A stretch of 64,000 bases of DNA from Sipunculus nudus (lineage: Eukaryota; Annelida; Sipuncula; Golfingiida; Sipunculidae), in contig CM049308.1 in assembly GCA_026874595.1 (NCBI GenBank), positions 52,833,624 to 52,897,623 of the forward strand. The letters are read 5' to 3'. The translations under genes were made by a program, and so were the position numbers. Below the pieces are notes generated by a model. The model saw nothing but the letters and a program-made list of their open reading frames with translations, searched no databases and was not told the origin of the DNA. Numbering within the stretch: position 1 is the first letter of the stretch; every line of letters begins with the position of its first letter. Shown piece by piece: positions 1-11,240 of the stretch.

Positions 1-8
1 CTCAATCC

Positions 9-130
9 ATGCCTCACTTCACCTGTTCCATTCTGATTTTGGCGGATACACGTAGTCGCTTGTCGACTATATACCCGTATTCTAGTTACCCTGTGCTGTC
101 TCCAGGCAGGAAGCACAGTCTTCAACGTGT
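9..130 (+). CDS. Candidate first coding exon of NUP133 (speculative)
   Basis: An ATG at 9 opens 40 codons plus two bases, ending before a GTTAGT donor at 131. The phase (2) is exactly what the exon at 12,428 needs, and the translated end, YPVLSPGRKHSLQR, is Ser/Pro/Arg-rich like the disordered N-termini of Nup133 proteins. Joined to the other exons it would give about 1,126 residues, close to the family length. Against it: the match is low-complexity, the intron would be 12.3 kb, and the sequence before the ATG is outside the window. A chance open stretch is about as likely. Confidence 0.27.
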
Positions 131-3100
131 GTTAGTACCTTGGATACAGAAATTTCGATTTCGTTCTTGTTGCCTTCATTTGTCGTTTGTTTTTCATGCA
201 TTCCTAAATACTTTTGTGCTGTAACTGTTTCAAAAATGTTGGTTCAAGTGTAAGGAGTTACACAGATGGGTTGTTTTCTTCTATCGGCAGGTGGACATTG
301 TTACTGTTACATGCATGAATACATATTTTCCGATCATCTTCTCTCAGATTTTATTGGGACAGATAGATCAAACAACCGGATTCCTTTACTAGATATATGT
401 GTCAACAGAGCTCGAAAAAGAAGAGATTAATAATTCGGCTGTGTTTAATGGTTAATCCGGTAATAAAATTATGATCCAAACCCAAAACAGGACGGTTGGG
501 TCAAGAGTAACAAATTAATTTTATGAAGACGTATTTTATTTATTAGCCATTGTCTTTGAAGGTGTTCATTAATAAGAGAAAATATGTAAACTCCATTCCG
601 AAGATATTACATCTGTTGACCTCGTTTTTGGTCTTTTTCGCTTAATCCATTCCGTTTATAACTGTGATTCAACAAATACCTGATACTTAATACGTCAGTT
701 CGCAGTTTATTGAAATACAATAAATAAGATGTATATATTTCATAATCTGATTTATTGTGACTGTAATGTGTATGTGACTGTTATGTTTACGTTTGTCTAT
801 GAGACCTATCATGACCAAAACGTAGTGTGACCAGTCTTCCTTACAAGACAGAGCTATCCAAGATCTTCCGCCAACTTGGTTTTTAAAATGTTTCCTCTGC
901 CCTTTCTTGCGATATCTAATGTTTATGTGATTTTCAACACAATCGCCCTGTTCATGATCAAGGTCACTAATAAGTCATACTGGAGGTCATTTCAATATGT
1001 TCCGTCCTTTTAACCTTTTACCGATATCTATAAACCGAGTTAAATGGAATGATCTTCTTCAACCTGGGCAAGTTTCATCCCTTGAGTGATATCAATAAAC
1101 ATGAAAAGTTTGAACTAGATCAGTTTAATATTTAATAAAAGTCATGGAAGTCTCAACTTCATTGACAGACAGCCCATGGTCTAACCAATAAACTTGTCCA
1201 CTGCGATTTCTAGTGTTTTCTAGTGTCATACTCTTGATTTTATTTATTGAAATTCCGTTATTAAAAGTTTGAGTGAGAAACTAAACAAACATTTAAACTG
1301 TTAGAATTTCTATTGCTGTAACTATATCCACAAATACACAATTGGCATTGGGAACCCCTGTGTAGCGATGTCTTTTTCATTTCCAGTTTGAAACCTGATA
1401 TAATGTGTACCTAACCGTGTTCCCTCTCGCTGCACTGACAACCACATATCCTACATGGGTGCGGACCTGTCAGTTGGCTCCCTTGCTTACATGCCAAATT
1501 TTTCAGTTATACATAACATATAAGGATACACAACATAGACTTGCACACAAATAAATGGATAAATAGATAAATAAATTTAATCATATATGACATTGGCATG
1601 CATGACTAATGCGAACTAACTAAATAACAACAGGGACAATTTGGCTGAGTCATTTAGACATCCAAAAAGGATCATTTAAAGAGTTATATAAAACTGTTAT
1701 ATAAAACTGCTCGTTCAGTTGAAAGAATATACATACATATGCACCTTGAAGTGAGAAAGGATTAAAATGGGAATGTTCGTAAAAAAAGAGACATTTGGAC
1801 AATACTGAAGATTCATTGAACCAAATGAAAGCCTATGAATGTACAGGCCTGACCTTCAAATAGCTTTGCTTACACAGTCTAAATGATAGGTGAATAATCG
1901 ATAATTTATCAACTTTCCTCAGTGAAATACCGCCTTAGTTAAAGAGCTGTAAAATGAACCTGTTAACACACACACATATATATATATATTAGTGTTAACG
2001 TCCTCCACCTGGAGATCAAATGACCCTGACATTCCAAAGCCATGTGACACTGACATTCCGTAGCGGTTTTGTACACAATGATTAATCACTAAACAGATCA
2101 GTCTACAGATATTTCATTTCTTTGGGCGCTTATTAATGTCTCACATACCCACAGGTTTCATACAATATGTATACTTATTTGAACTCTCTCACGCATATTA
2201 ATTGGAATAAACGTCGGCACAATTAAGTAAAACCAAGAGATCCAAGAGATGTATATTATAATCTTCTATATAGGATTTCTTTTCATTACTTCAAGAACAC
2301 TCTAAGTTAGAAAATATTTCACCCACATCTCAAGTAGTAAGTGTTTTGTAAAGACAAACATTTGACATATGTTGGCATGTATTCCACATGCACGTGACTG
2401 AAATTATCAGTTTGTATGTCTTCAGCTATGTAATTATCATATTTGCTGGAAATTTGCTGCCTTTCCGGTTGATGGAAGAACTTGCCTGAAAATTTTCCTC
2501 ATTCCGTGTAAACGATTATAGGATTAGTTTGGTTCGTCTCACCGGAGAACATGACACTGAAGGCAAATCACACTGAGCTCCAAAGACACGACTATATATA
2601 TATACGGTATATAATCCTGCTTGCTGGTTGCCCAATTAGAAAAGTCTAGTGTAAAACAAATATAAGATATAAAGCTTCACGTATGTCGAAATATGCTTGT
2701 TTACTGGTATCCAGTTACATTAAAATTAATGTTTGTAATGTTCTACTTTGTATTATATTTGTTATTAGTTGTTTTAATCATAGATGTCATTTCAAGAAAA
2801 GGGCATCCCAATATTCAAAAGTGAACATCTGATCTCTTTGTAACGACAGGACGGGCCCCCGATAACAATGTATTGTAGTGCAGGCAAAGGTAACGCTGAA
2901 GTAATGATAACTAATATAAAATGTAACTGCTAGCTTATCAGGTATATGGTATTAACATCTGGCGTTTGAACCCATTCAAAACGTCTAAATACAGATATAT
3001 TAGCATTTGCCCAACGTTTTGAAGAGATATTATGCTGCACAAGCCAATTAGCTACTTGGAGATTTGGAAATTCATCCGGAGATAAAGCTGGATGTAGTTT

Positions 3101-3375
3101 CAGGGATGAATATGAAAATATCACGTGCAAGAAACCAGAATGAAACAGGAATTGAAAGATGTAGTAAACGGAAATGTGCATTTTTTATTCTTGATTAGTG
3201 CAGTTCTAAAATTAAACGTTTTGTTTAATTCTCAGATTGAAAAGCCAAATTAATAAATAACGGAATTTTATCGACCACTCATGAACACCAAATATGTGCG
3301 CCATATAACTGGCTCTGGTATAAGATTCTGTCATATTTCTGTAACAATTATAGATAATTCGTCATATTTTCATTC

Positions 3376-3378
<3 letters not shown>
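131..3378. other. AT-rich non-coding DNA, no gene seen
   Basis: About 3.2 kb without a convincing coding stretch on either strand. There are only short (TA) runs near 1,976 and 2,592. It is either intron 1 of NUP133 or intergenic, depending on where the first exon is. Confidence 0.5.

Positions 3379-3435
<57 letters not shown>
3379..3435. repeat. (TA)n microsatellite
   Basis: About 28 uninterrupted TA dinucleotides directly visible. Confidence 0.97.
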
Positions 3436-3438
<3 letters not shown>

Positions 3439-3516
3439 CATATTAATATAACAGACCGTAGAGAAAATGTTATAAAAAAATTGTAAATTCACTTATAGGC
3501 TCTTTAGAACTTCAGA

Positions 3517-3692
3517 CATTCGCTCTGTCTTAACGACAGGATATGACTTCTGGATTATTCCTGAACTTGTGCATATAAAACCTTAAATCCAGAAGGCTTA
3601 ATAATAAAATATCATTTATAGCATATGGATACATTCATCCTCATTAAATAGACAGTGCCATCAACAGGCCGTGGACCTATCCTTAAAAAAAT
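3517..3692. repeat. Dispersed repeat, copy 1 (other copy at about 23,850-24,020)
   Basis: The block shares a long run of order-preserving similarity with the segment at 23,850-24,020: TTCGCTCT, TTAACGACAG, TATGACTTC, GGATTATTCCTG, AATCCAGA, GGCTTAATAATA, CATATGGATAC, TCCTCATT and ACAGTGCCA in the same sequence. No coding capacity is seen. It is probably a fragment of a non-autonomous element. Confidence 0.8.
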
Positions 3693-5999
3693 CACTTAAG
3701 TGTAATATCTTGGAGAACTTATATAAGCCACAGAATTAATTACGATAAACAAGCTTTAAAATCCTGGAAATATATTCACAAAAATTCGGAATTTCAACCT
3801 GGAAATGTGTTGTACAGTTAGATATTGACTCTACGGATAATCTAGCTGATATGGATTTGACGATGATGTCACGAAATCGATCGCTATAAATTGGTATCAA
3901 CTGCATTAGCATTTTGCCCTATGTATGGGCCTCATTTTTTCTGAGTCGGAACGATAACACACAGGTCTGTGCAGTTCGTAAATATCTCTAAAATATACTT
4001 AGTGTTTCAGCAAGAAGGAGAAACTATACAACTTTCTTTCTTCTGGTGATTTCTGTTTTAATTCTGTCGCTATGCAAAAAATCAGATCGCGTCAGGAACC
4101 GTTGCGGCTCAGATAATCCGAATATCGAGTGTCTTGAGTACTCTGCTGCTCTTCTTCTAGCAGTGACAACCCAACTCAGTAGGCAATCGGATAACTGGCC
4201 TGGTAAGCCTACTCGAGTCGTGATACAAGTAATATCGAGTAATTTATCGTAGTGGTCTTGCATCAGGTTGCATTCATATTGTGATAAACGGCCCATAATC
4301 TCAATATTATGCTAAGAGTGATGAAATAACACAATAGTATACATGTGAGCTCACAACCAAAACTGAAACACCGTCTCCAGGGACACGGGTTATTTCCTGT
4401 ATCGCCTAGCTGAAAGCTGCCTGAGTCTTGTAACCCGTGCGAGCCATGCTTGTATTCATGCGGTCATATTTTAACATACATGCCGAAGGGTTTACCAACG
4501 TGCCGGGTTAAAACGGAATTGTTCTCGCTCATGTTTGGTATTATTAGAAAGTACACAAAAGAATGCTAACGATTAGTCTAGTTAATGTTGATTGACAGTG
4601 TACCTGTAGGCCATGAAGCGCTGTCAGAAATGACGAAAATATTTGCATCTTCATAAGGCCTTATACTGCGTTCCTCAGACCTAGATGTAAAGACACTCTG
4701 GCGCAAGTAATCTAATCATAATGCCAGAGGGTCGATATGACGCTACTCGATCTTCTTCCAGACACGGTTACCAGAGCAATTAACCGCCCTACCATAGTGA
4801 CAACCCAATGCAGGAAGTAGAAGTACTCAAAGAGGACATATTATCAGTCAGCACACGTAAATTATGTGAATATTATACACACTCAAGTTACTTGAATTTC
4901 ATTTATATCGTAACATGTGTTGGGTGGTATAGGCCTCATGTATATGGGCCTTTATATATACAAATTTATTTATTTACGCATAATCCGGTTAATTAATACG
5001 TTTTATAAATATTATTGATAAAAATTGTTAAATTGCTTATCAAGACCTTTTTTCTCAGATATCGCTCTATTTTCAGGTAAAAATTGTAGGATATATAACA
5101 ATAACAGAGCTGAAAATATGAATTAGTTATTAATTACGGTATTTTCATGATATTTCAAGGAGAATTTTTTTAGAAACTTTATATTACGGACGAAGTGAGG
5201 ATGAATACGTCTCAAAGTTTTGTCCCCCCTCCCCTCTAAAATAACTCCTGGACTTGCCCCTTTATGTTTCAGTTTGTTAAAGTTAGAGCTAAATTAGTTT
5301 TTCCCAACAACGAAGCCGGAAGAAAAAATGGGTAGAGACCAGTCCACACACTCCTCGGAGTAAAACTTTTTCCGTGACACCTTCCCCAGAATCGGCAGTT
5401 GCCGGTGAAATCTGAGAGAGGGAAAACAACCAAACATGTTCACCCCACGACTCAACAGCTCCCGATCAGGGTACTCACCATTTACCACACCAGGGAGAAC
5501 CCCAAGTTCTACAGCAAAAGCTAAAAACAGGCGGAGTGGAATGTTCACTCCACAGAGAAGGTAACCGAAGGATACAGCACCGTTCTTGTATTATCGCCCC
5601 ACGGCGAGGGTTCCAGTTTAAATGAACGAAGTGCTACCATGCTACCTACAAATGTACTACTACAGACCACTGGGCTGTGCCAGTACAGGCCACTGTGCTA
5701 CCCCTAATCTGGCCAATCATGGGGCTTCATGCCTGACTTGGGGCATAAGATCTCGAGGAGCAGGGCTACCACTGCCAGGGCAATTAGTGTGTCTATGGCT
5801 GGTGCCAAACCTCATAATTATGTTGAGTACACAGTGGTCAACTGATAATCTCAGTATCTGCTTTGTTATGAACTTCCTTTATTGTGTGCACAAATCACTA
5901 TATCTTACATAAAAAAAATGTTACATATAAAAATTTTAAGATATTATGTACTGTATCACCAATAAATGAGTTAAAATATGATAAAAATGTGTTTTTTTT
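3693..5999. other. Non-coding, unclassified
   Basis: No recognisable gene. The stretch 4,080-4,260 and the one around 4,750-4,830 share the phrase AGTGACAACCCAA, suggesting a small duplicated piece. 5,290-5,790 is more GC-rich than its surroundings and includes a minus-strand open stretch whose start looks like a signal peptide (MNIPLRLFLAFAVELGVLPG), but nothing supports it as a real gene. Confidence 0.4.
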
Positions 6000-7337
6000 A
6001 TGTCCCACAAAGTGGCCGGGGCATATAGTTTTACCCATGTCTGTCCTTCCGTCCTTCCGAAATCAAACAGTTGTACGGACTTTTTTTCGCAATGCCTGCA
6101 GATATTGGCCTGATTTTTGGTGTGTGGGCAGATATAGACCAGTTACAGATTGAGTTCGCGTTTCGTCCGGGTTGACTTACTTTTGACTGTTTTACGGCTC
6201 CTAAACTTAGAAAATTTCATGAAAAATAGAAATTTTCATGACAAATACACATGTACAGACTTTTTTTCGCAATGCCTGCAGATATTGGCCTAATTTTTTG
6301 TGTGTGGGCAGATAATGACCAGTTACAGATCTAGTTCGCGTTTCGTTGGGGTTGACCTACTTTTGAACGTTTTACCTCTCCTTAACTTAGAAAGTTTCAT
6401 GAAAAATGGAAATATTCATGACAGATACACATGTACGGACTTTTTTTCGCAATGCCTGCAGATATTGGCCTGATTTTTGGTGTATGGGCAGATATTGACC
6501 AGTTACAGATCGAATTCACGTTTCGTCCCGGTTGACTTACTTTTGACCGTTTTACGGCTCCTGAACATAGAAAATTTCATGAAAAATATGAAATTTCATG
6601 ACAAATATACATGTACAGACTTTTTTTTCACAATGCCTGCAAATATTGGCCTGATTTTTGGTGTATGGGCAGATATTGACCAGTTACAGATCGAGTTCAC
6701 GTTTTGTCCCAGTTGACCTACTTTTGACCAATTGACGGTGCTCTAACATAGAAAATTTCATAAGAAAGTGCACATGTATGGACTTTTTTTGCAGTGCCTG
6801 CAGATCCGGGCCTGATTTTTTGTGTGTAGGCAGATAATGACCAGTTACAGATTAAGTTCTTGTTTTGTCCCAGTTGACCTACTTTTGACCATTTGACTGC
6901 TCCTGAACATAGAAAGTTTCATGAAAAATAGAAATTTTCATAACAAATGCATATGTACTGACTTTTTTTCCTCAATGCCTGCAGATACCACCCTGATTTT
7001 TTATGTGTGGGCAGATAATGACAGTTACAGATCAAGTTCGCGTTTCGTCCCGGTTGACCTACTTCTGATTGTTTTACGGCTCCTAAACATATAAAATTTC
7101 ATGAAAGACAGAAATTTTTATGGAAAATGCACATGTATGGACTTTTTTTCACAATGCCTGCATATACTGGCATAATTTTTGGTGTGTTGCTTGATAATGA
7201 CCCGTTACAGGTCGAGTTTGCATTTTGCCCTTGTTGACCTACTTTTGACCATACGACACCTCCTGAACTTAAAAAATTTTACAAATATTTCTAATTTGCC
7301 CCAGGCGGGGGCATTTGTGTCGCTCCGACACATCTAG
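6000..7337. mobile_element. Non-autonomous element with internal 180-bp tandem repeats and CTAG end (Helitron/Helentron-like, tentative)
   Basis: The element starts near CCCACAAAGTGGCCGGGGC and a short TCCGTCC-type run, continues as seven tandem units, and closes with two small inverted repeats: GCCCC-AGGC-GGGGC at about 7,301 and TGTGTCG-CTC-CGACACA just before CATCTAG at 7,331-7,337, followed by TTT. The two elements at 35.5 kb and 52.4 kb end in the same ACATCTAG-TTT. A subterminal hairpin followed by CTAG and insertion next to T is the 3'-end layout of Helitron/Helentron-derived elements, and bivalve 'pearl'-type elements have internal tandem cores. No Rep/helicase coding is present. Assignment to that class is inference. 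Confidence 0.55.
6073..7310. repeat. Seven tandem units of about 180 bp
   Basis: Units begin with GTACRGACTTTTTTT and related forms at about 6,073, 6,253, 6,433, 6,613, 6,776, 6,955 and 7,135, i.e. spacings 180, 180, 180, 163, 179 and 180. Each unit carries AATGCCTGCAGATA, GGGCAGATA, CCAGTTACAGATC, GTTGACCTACTTTTGA and TTTCATGAAAA in the same order. The fifth spacing reflects a deletion of about 17 bp. Confidence 0.95.
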
Positions 7338-8393
7338 TTTAATAATTAGATTATTTAGATACATTAAAAAGACATTTAAAGATTGAATAGCAATTTAGTA
7401 CTAAATACCAGTTCAACATTTTCATTATGTTTGACAAGTATTAGATAACAATATCTTTTGAATGTTCAAATAAGAAAAGCAATAACCTATTATATAATAC
7501 AACTATTAAAGAATTACTATAGACATAGGAGCGTAGTAACTGTACAGTTCTTTACCAGTGATCATGTATAACATCATGCATAACGTACAGCATCATATTT
7601 TATATCCATTTAAAGAATCCACAATGAGTTTGGAATAAAACTACTCCACTATTCTGCAAAGCCATCAAATTTACTTACATATGTTACCATTATGCAGACA
7701 AGCACATTACTCTATAATAAGTACTTCAGTGTTTGACTGTTTGATATGTTCAGTTATTTACATATACAATAAATACATAATACAACATGTAGGCCTGAAT
7801 GCTGACAGATATATATTAACATATTATCACTATTTTTATTCTGTATATACATATACATATGTATCTACAAATAAAGATATAGGAGCACAATAATTCCTGC
7901 TGTTAATATCAGTCATGTATGACATGATGCACAAGGTGTTGTATCATATCCAAAAATATAAACCAATCTCATTATTCTGCAAAACCATAAACTTTACATA
8001 TGTGACCATTACACAGACAAGCACATTACACTGCTTCAGTTGTTTGATATGTACTTCTAACTAATAATACATAATGCAGGATACAAACTACTTTGCATGA
8101 ATTATTGAGAAATAGATCGTCCGATTGTATTATTTGTATACTTATTTGAAGTGATTTAGCAGGATTACATAACATTCATGAATTCAAGAATTTAGCCAAA
8201 TTTGCAAAGCTGACAAATTAAAACCAGTTATCTGTTTTTGGTTTCCTCTTGAAACCAGCACAGTTTAGATGTACCCAGTTTAGACATAAGTCACAAGCTA
8301 AACTAATGACTGCATCATCAATGAGCATGCCCACCTAATGTTTCTAACTTTGATTGCCACCAAATGGTTCAATGCAGTCCATGCATCATTAGT
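7338..8393. other. Non-coding with an imperfect local duplication
   Basis: Phrases such as ACAGACAAGCACATTAC, ATCATGTAT and CATATC recur about 320-340 bp apart (roughly 7,550-7,740 and 7,890-8,050), indicating an old tandem duplication. No coding capacity is seen. Confidence 0.5.
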
Positions 8394-8573
8394 TCAGAAA
8401 CCCTGTATTTCACTTAAATCAACATTTTCATCCAAAATTGAATTTTGAACTCCATCAGGTATTGTTTCTATATCCTCCTCCCCAACAAGTTTCCCTCCAA
8501 GCATCAATTCAGCTACAACTGCGCCATCTACTGTCCAGCTCAATATCTTTTCTTGTCTAGTCACTAGTGGCAG
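8394..8573 (-). pseudogene. OTU relic: acidic C-terminal fragment
   Basis: A frame-shifted continuation reading LPLVTRQEKILSWTVDGAVV and then an acidic tail (GEEDIETIPDGV) to a TGA at 8,394-8,396. Confidence 0.45.
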
Positions 8574-8760
8574 TTAAGCAAATGGCAAGCAACATCTTTT
8601 TCTCTTTCTCTGGGGTTCATCAGACTCTGGAGCCTTCCCTCTTTTCTTTCTCCTATCTACAAGACTGACTAGCTTGTTATTGTTAAGCACCCACTGTCTG
8701 ACTACTGGTAATTGGTTTGATGGTTTAGAACAAAGAGCAACAAAATGATGTTTTTTTTTT
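8574..8760 (-). pseudogene. OTU relic: catalytic-His block and basic tail
   Basis: Begins after a run of ten T on the plus strand, a likely slippage site. It encodes HHFVALCSKPSNQLPVVRQW, then a Lys/Arg-rich nuclear-localisation-like stretch, and stops at TTA 8,574-8,576. Confidence 0.5.
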
Positions 8761-8838
8761 CATGTCAAGAAACAGATGCAGTGTGTACCGAGGGTCTGAG
8801 ATGAACCATTTTGTGGCTCAAATGCTCTGCTGGAGATT

Positions 8839-9162
8839 TCATGACTCATGTGAGCTAGTGTTGCACCAGACAACAGTTTTATCATTTAGTATATTTACAA
8901 ATGCAGGGATAGCTACATCACCATCTGCAGTGTGGTTAAGTGTTCCTGTTTCCTTCAGAACTTGTGGAGTTTTGTCCATCATGTGTTGTATTTTTTACAC
9001 AATATGAGTATTTTGTACATAGGTATTTTGACGAAGTTCTGCATGACTTTGTTGTTGGATCTCTGGATGCAGTTCACCAACAGCACAATACAGACAATTT
9101 CCATCCCCTGGTATTGTGACCTGGTAGAGCAGGTCTCTCCCATACACTTCAGATGTTTCTAT
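8839..9162 (-). pseudogene. OTU domain core with premature stops
   Basis: The acceptor TTTCAG is followed by IETSEVYGRDLLYQVTIPGD and the active-site Cys in DGNC. One TAA (8,995-8,997) interrupts the frame; the same frame then continues through MMDKTPQVLKETGTLNHT and DGDVAIPAFVNILND to TGA at 8,839-8,841. The similarity on both sides of the TAA is what a decayed copy shows. Confidence 0.6.
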
Positions 9163-9347
9163 CTGAAAAAAATGTATTGATGCAATATCCAATATGAAAA
9201 AGCAAGCATGCTGCATATTCAATTTATTTTATTAGTCAGCATGATTTCTCAAAAACTTGTCAACTGACTTCAATAACATTTGTGACAGGATGGTCAGCAT
9301 AACTACAAAGAAGTGATTTAATGATTATAGATAAGATTGATTATTAC

Positions 9348-9557
9348 TTGATTGATTATCAGGTAATTGAAAAATGGGGTATAATTTTGGTGAAAGGTTG
9401 TTGAACACCTGCACAGATAACTATTGATAACAAAACCCTTTGCTTTTGTGTTTTGGCTGAGGTGCAACAGGGAGACTGCCTGGATTCCAGAAAAGCCTGT
9501 GCTAGCTGTGCTCTCTGGATTAGTCTCTGTAGCCTCCATTGTGGTTTCCTGGGTGCT
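9348..9557 (-). pseudogene. Exon-like fragment of the OTU relic
   Basis: Seventy codons between a TTGCAACAG acceptor and a CAA-GTAATA donor, phase 0 at both ends and so compatible with the pieces on both sides. It encodes a Thr/Glu-rich linker (STQETTMEATETNPESTAST) followed by GIQAVSLLHLSQNTKAKG. No domain is recognised. Confidence 0.4.
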
Positions 9558-9770
9558 CTGTTGCAAAAAATGTTTAACCAGTTACAGTAACCTTTCAGTC
9601 CCACTCAACATTTTATACTGATAAACATTACAAAAGATGTAAAACATAACACCTATTGTATCAAGATCATTATTTGTCGTTGTGTCGATTGGGAATCTCA
9701 TGATAGATGTTAACAACAGTTGACACCTGAACATTAGTTGTCACAATTTTTCAGTGTTACGAATATTTAC

Positions 9771-9892
9771 CTGGGCATCTGTGCATTCTGGAGTGGTTGT
9801 AGAAGCTGTGGCTGACATATTTCCCTTCTGTGCAGCATGAATTGTCACAGTTTTTCTAGCATCAGGTTTAAACATGGCCAAGCCTGTGGTAT
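9771..9892 (-). pseudogene. Exon-like fragment of the OTU relic
   Basis: On the minus strand the piece runs from an ATGCAG acceptor to a CAG-GTAAAT donor (GT at 9,769-9,770). It encodes MFKPDARKTVTIHAAQKGN and then a Ser/Thr-rich linker ending DAQ. It ends in phase 0, as the next piece requires. Confidence 0.45.
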
Positions 9893-9950
9893 CTGCATGT
9901 ATAACTTGACCAAGACTGTTTGTTGTGATATGGGGGATATTCTTTCTAAT

Positions 9951-10175
9951 TTAATTGAACTTGAGCGCTTTTTCATTGTTGGTCTTGTTTTTGAGGTAGG
10001 TAACCAGGCGGAATGCAAAAGTAGGGTTTGCTAGCGTCATCTGATTCGGAAAATCAATGTCCTTTTTCTTGTCCTGGTGAAGCTGTTCTGCTGCTTTTGT
10101 GTTTACAAGTCCACATAATTCTTTAACTGCACTAGCTCCGTGCAGGGATTCTTTTGGAGCTTTGCCGTTTGACTG
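9951..10175 (-). pseudogene. Upstream exon-like fragment, transposase-like (KDZ-type suspected)
   Basis: Seventy-four codons plus stop (TTA at 9,951-9,953 on the plus strand), with a possible acceptor TTTCAG just upstream at 10,176-10,181. The peptide includes LCGLVNTKAAEQLHQD and NQMTLANPTFAFRLVTYLKN. The N-T-x-x-A-E-Q-L and N-Q-M pattern recalls the C-terminal part of KDZ-family transposases, from memory of the family only. It may not belong to the OTU transcript, because its phase does not fit the next piece. Confidence 0.4.
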
Positions 10176-10740
10176 CTGAAACCGTTATTTTCCTGCTTAC
10201 TGACATCCTCAAGGCTTTGTTGAACACTGTAAGCGATGCTACCCAGTGTAGCATTACAGGTATGTTATCTTTATTTTACTTGAGTATCTTGTCACAGTGT
10301 AAATAAAAGGGGATTACCAGGACAACTTAGCTAAATCGCGTTTACTGAAACTGACTTATCTCGTGGACTTATGTCAGCCGACTTGGGGGATGTTTTGGTA
10401 GAATTTGATTTTAGCCATATGTATTCTTACTGAAACTGGGCCCTGGTCTCTTTTGAGTTTTTCCTATGACGGACCAAAGCTAACTGCATCTGCAAAGTGA
10501 CCAGTTTCGCTTTGTCTTGAAGGAAGTAAACAAGCTGGTAGAATGGCATGTTACACTGTTACACTAGGCATTCATGCATTGTTGCCATCCTTAAGTATCA
10601 TTGTTGGTTTTTATTGATCTTTAAATAACAGGACCATGCGGTCAGTTGGTATTGTGCAGTGTCTCGTAGTTGCATTGTATGTAGTCCAGGAGCTGCCAAA
10701 GAGGTGGTGCCACCAGAGTGGTTGCTGTATCAAGTGTGAT
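10176..10740. other. Non-coding
   Basis: No recognised gene or repeat. It lies between the OTU relic and the MULE relic. Confidence 0.4.
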
Positions 10741-11240
10741 GTTGCTGTTCAGCAGTTGCTGAATGGCTTTGGCTGGCTTGAAAGGTAGAGAGAATAGGCG
10801 TATAAACTTGTTTGTATTGCTGTCACTCTGGTAGTCACTTCTGTACCAAGATTCTGCACCTTATCCACACATTCTGGCACCAGTGGAAGGTACAGCCATG
10901 GAGAACTACAGCAGACATCACCTCACATTGTGATGCCATAAAAAGACTGGCTCAACATTCATTATCATTGAAGTCCTTGCAGGTGATGCTGGAAATGCAT
11001 CTAGCAGGCGCTGAACTATAGCCTTGTAATTTAAGGTGGTCCTTTTAGACATGAAGAGGAATATTGAGGCATTTGTTTCATAGAATCTTTATGGCGTATG
11101 AAGGCATGGATGGACCAGAGCTCCATGAAGGGGTCATCTATGACCTTGAACGTCCCATCCACGTATGGTGCTGATTTGCCTTCAAAGACAATAGCTGCTT
11201 CCAGAAATTCAGGATTCTGTTGGAACTGATGTGCCATCTC
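10741..11240 (-). pseudogene. MULE-type (Mutator-like) transposase relic
   Basis: On the minus strand, APYVDGTFKVIDDPF and LWSIHAFIRHKDSMKQMP match the start of the MULE DDE domain, where D-G-T-F holds the first catalytic Asp. A frameshift near 11,060 leads to FLFMSKRTTLNYKAIVQRLL, and further downstream GCTFHWCQNVW, the F-H-W block of the same domain. At least two frame changes and several stops show it is dead. Confidence 0.65.

Larger units (their letters stand above)
8394..10175 (-). pseudogene. Decayed OTU-type cysteine protease with transposase-like upstream exon
   Basis: Read on the minus strand from 10,175 down to 8,394, five or six coding pieces line up, some with good splice signals. 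The central piece carries the OTU protease active-site block (TIPGDGNCLYCAVG, with the nucleophile Cys of D-G-N-C), followed by DGDVAIPAFVNILNDKTVVW, which fits the OTU beta-strand region, and then HHFVAL, fitting the catalytic His motif. A basic stretch (RRKKRGKAPESDEPQRKRKR) and an acidic C-terminus follow. The frame is broken: there is an in-frame TAA at 8,995-8,997, a TGA at 8,839-8,841, and frame changes near 8,760 and 8,574. OTU domains occur both in deubiquitinases and in proteins encoded by some eukaryotic mobile elements. The neighbourhood of hAT, MULE and SINE relics favours a transposon origin. If the stops lie in unrecognised introns it could still be a gene. Confidence 0.6.

Noticed and set aside
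5294-5548. 84-codon minus-strand open frame with signal-peptide-like start
   Set aside because: No conserved domain, no neighbouring exons and no second supporting feature; left as unclassified.
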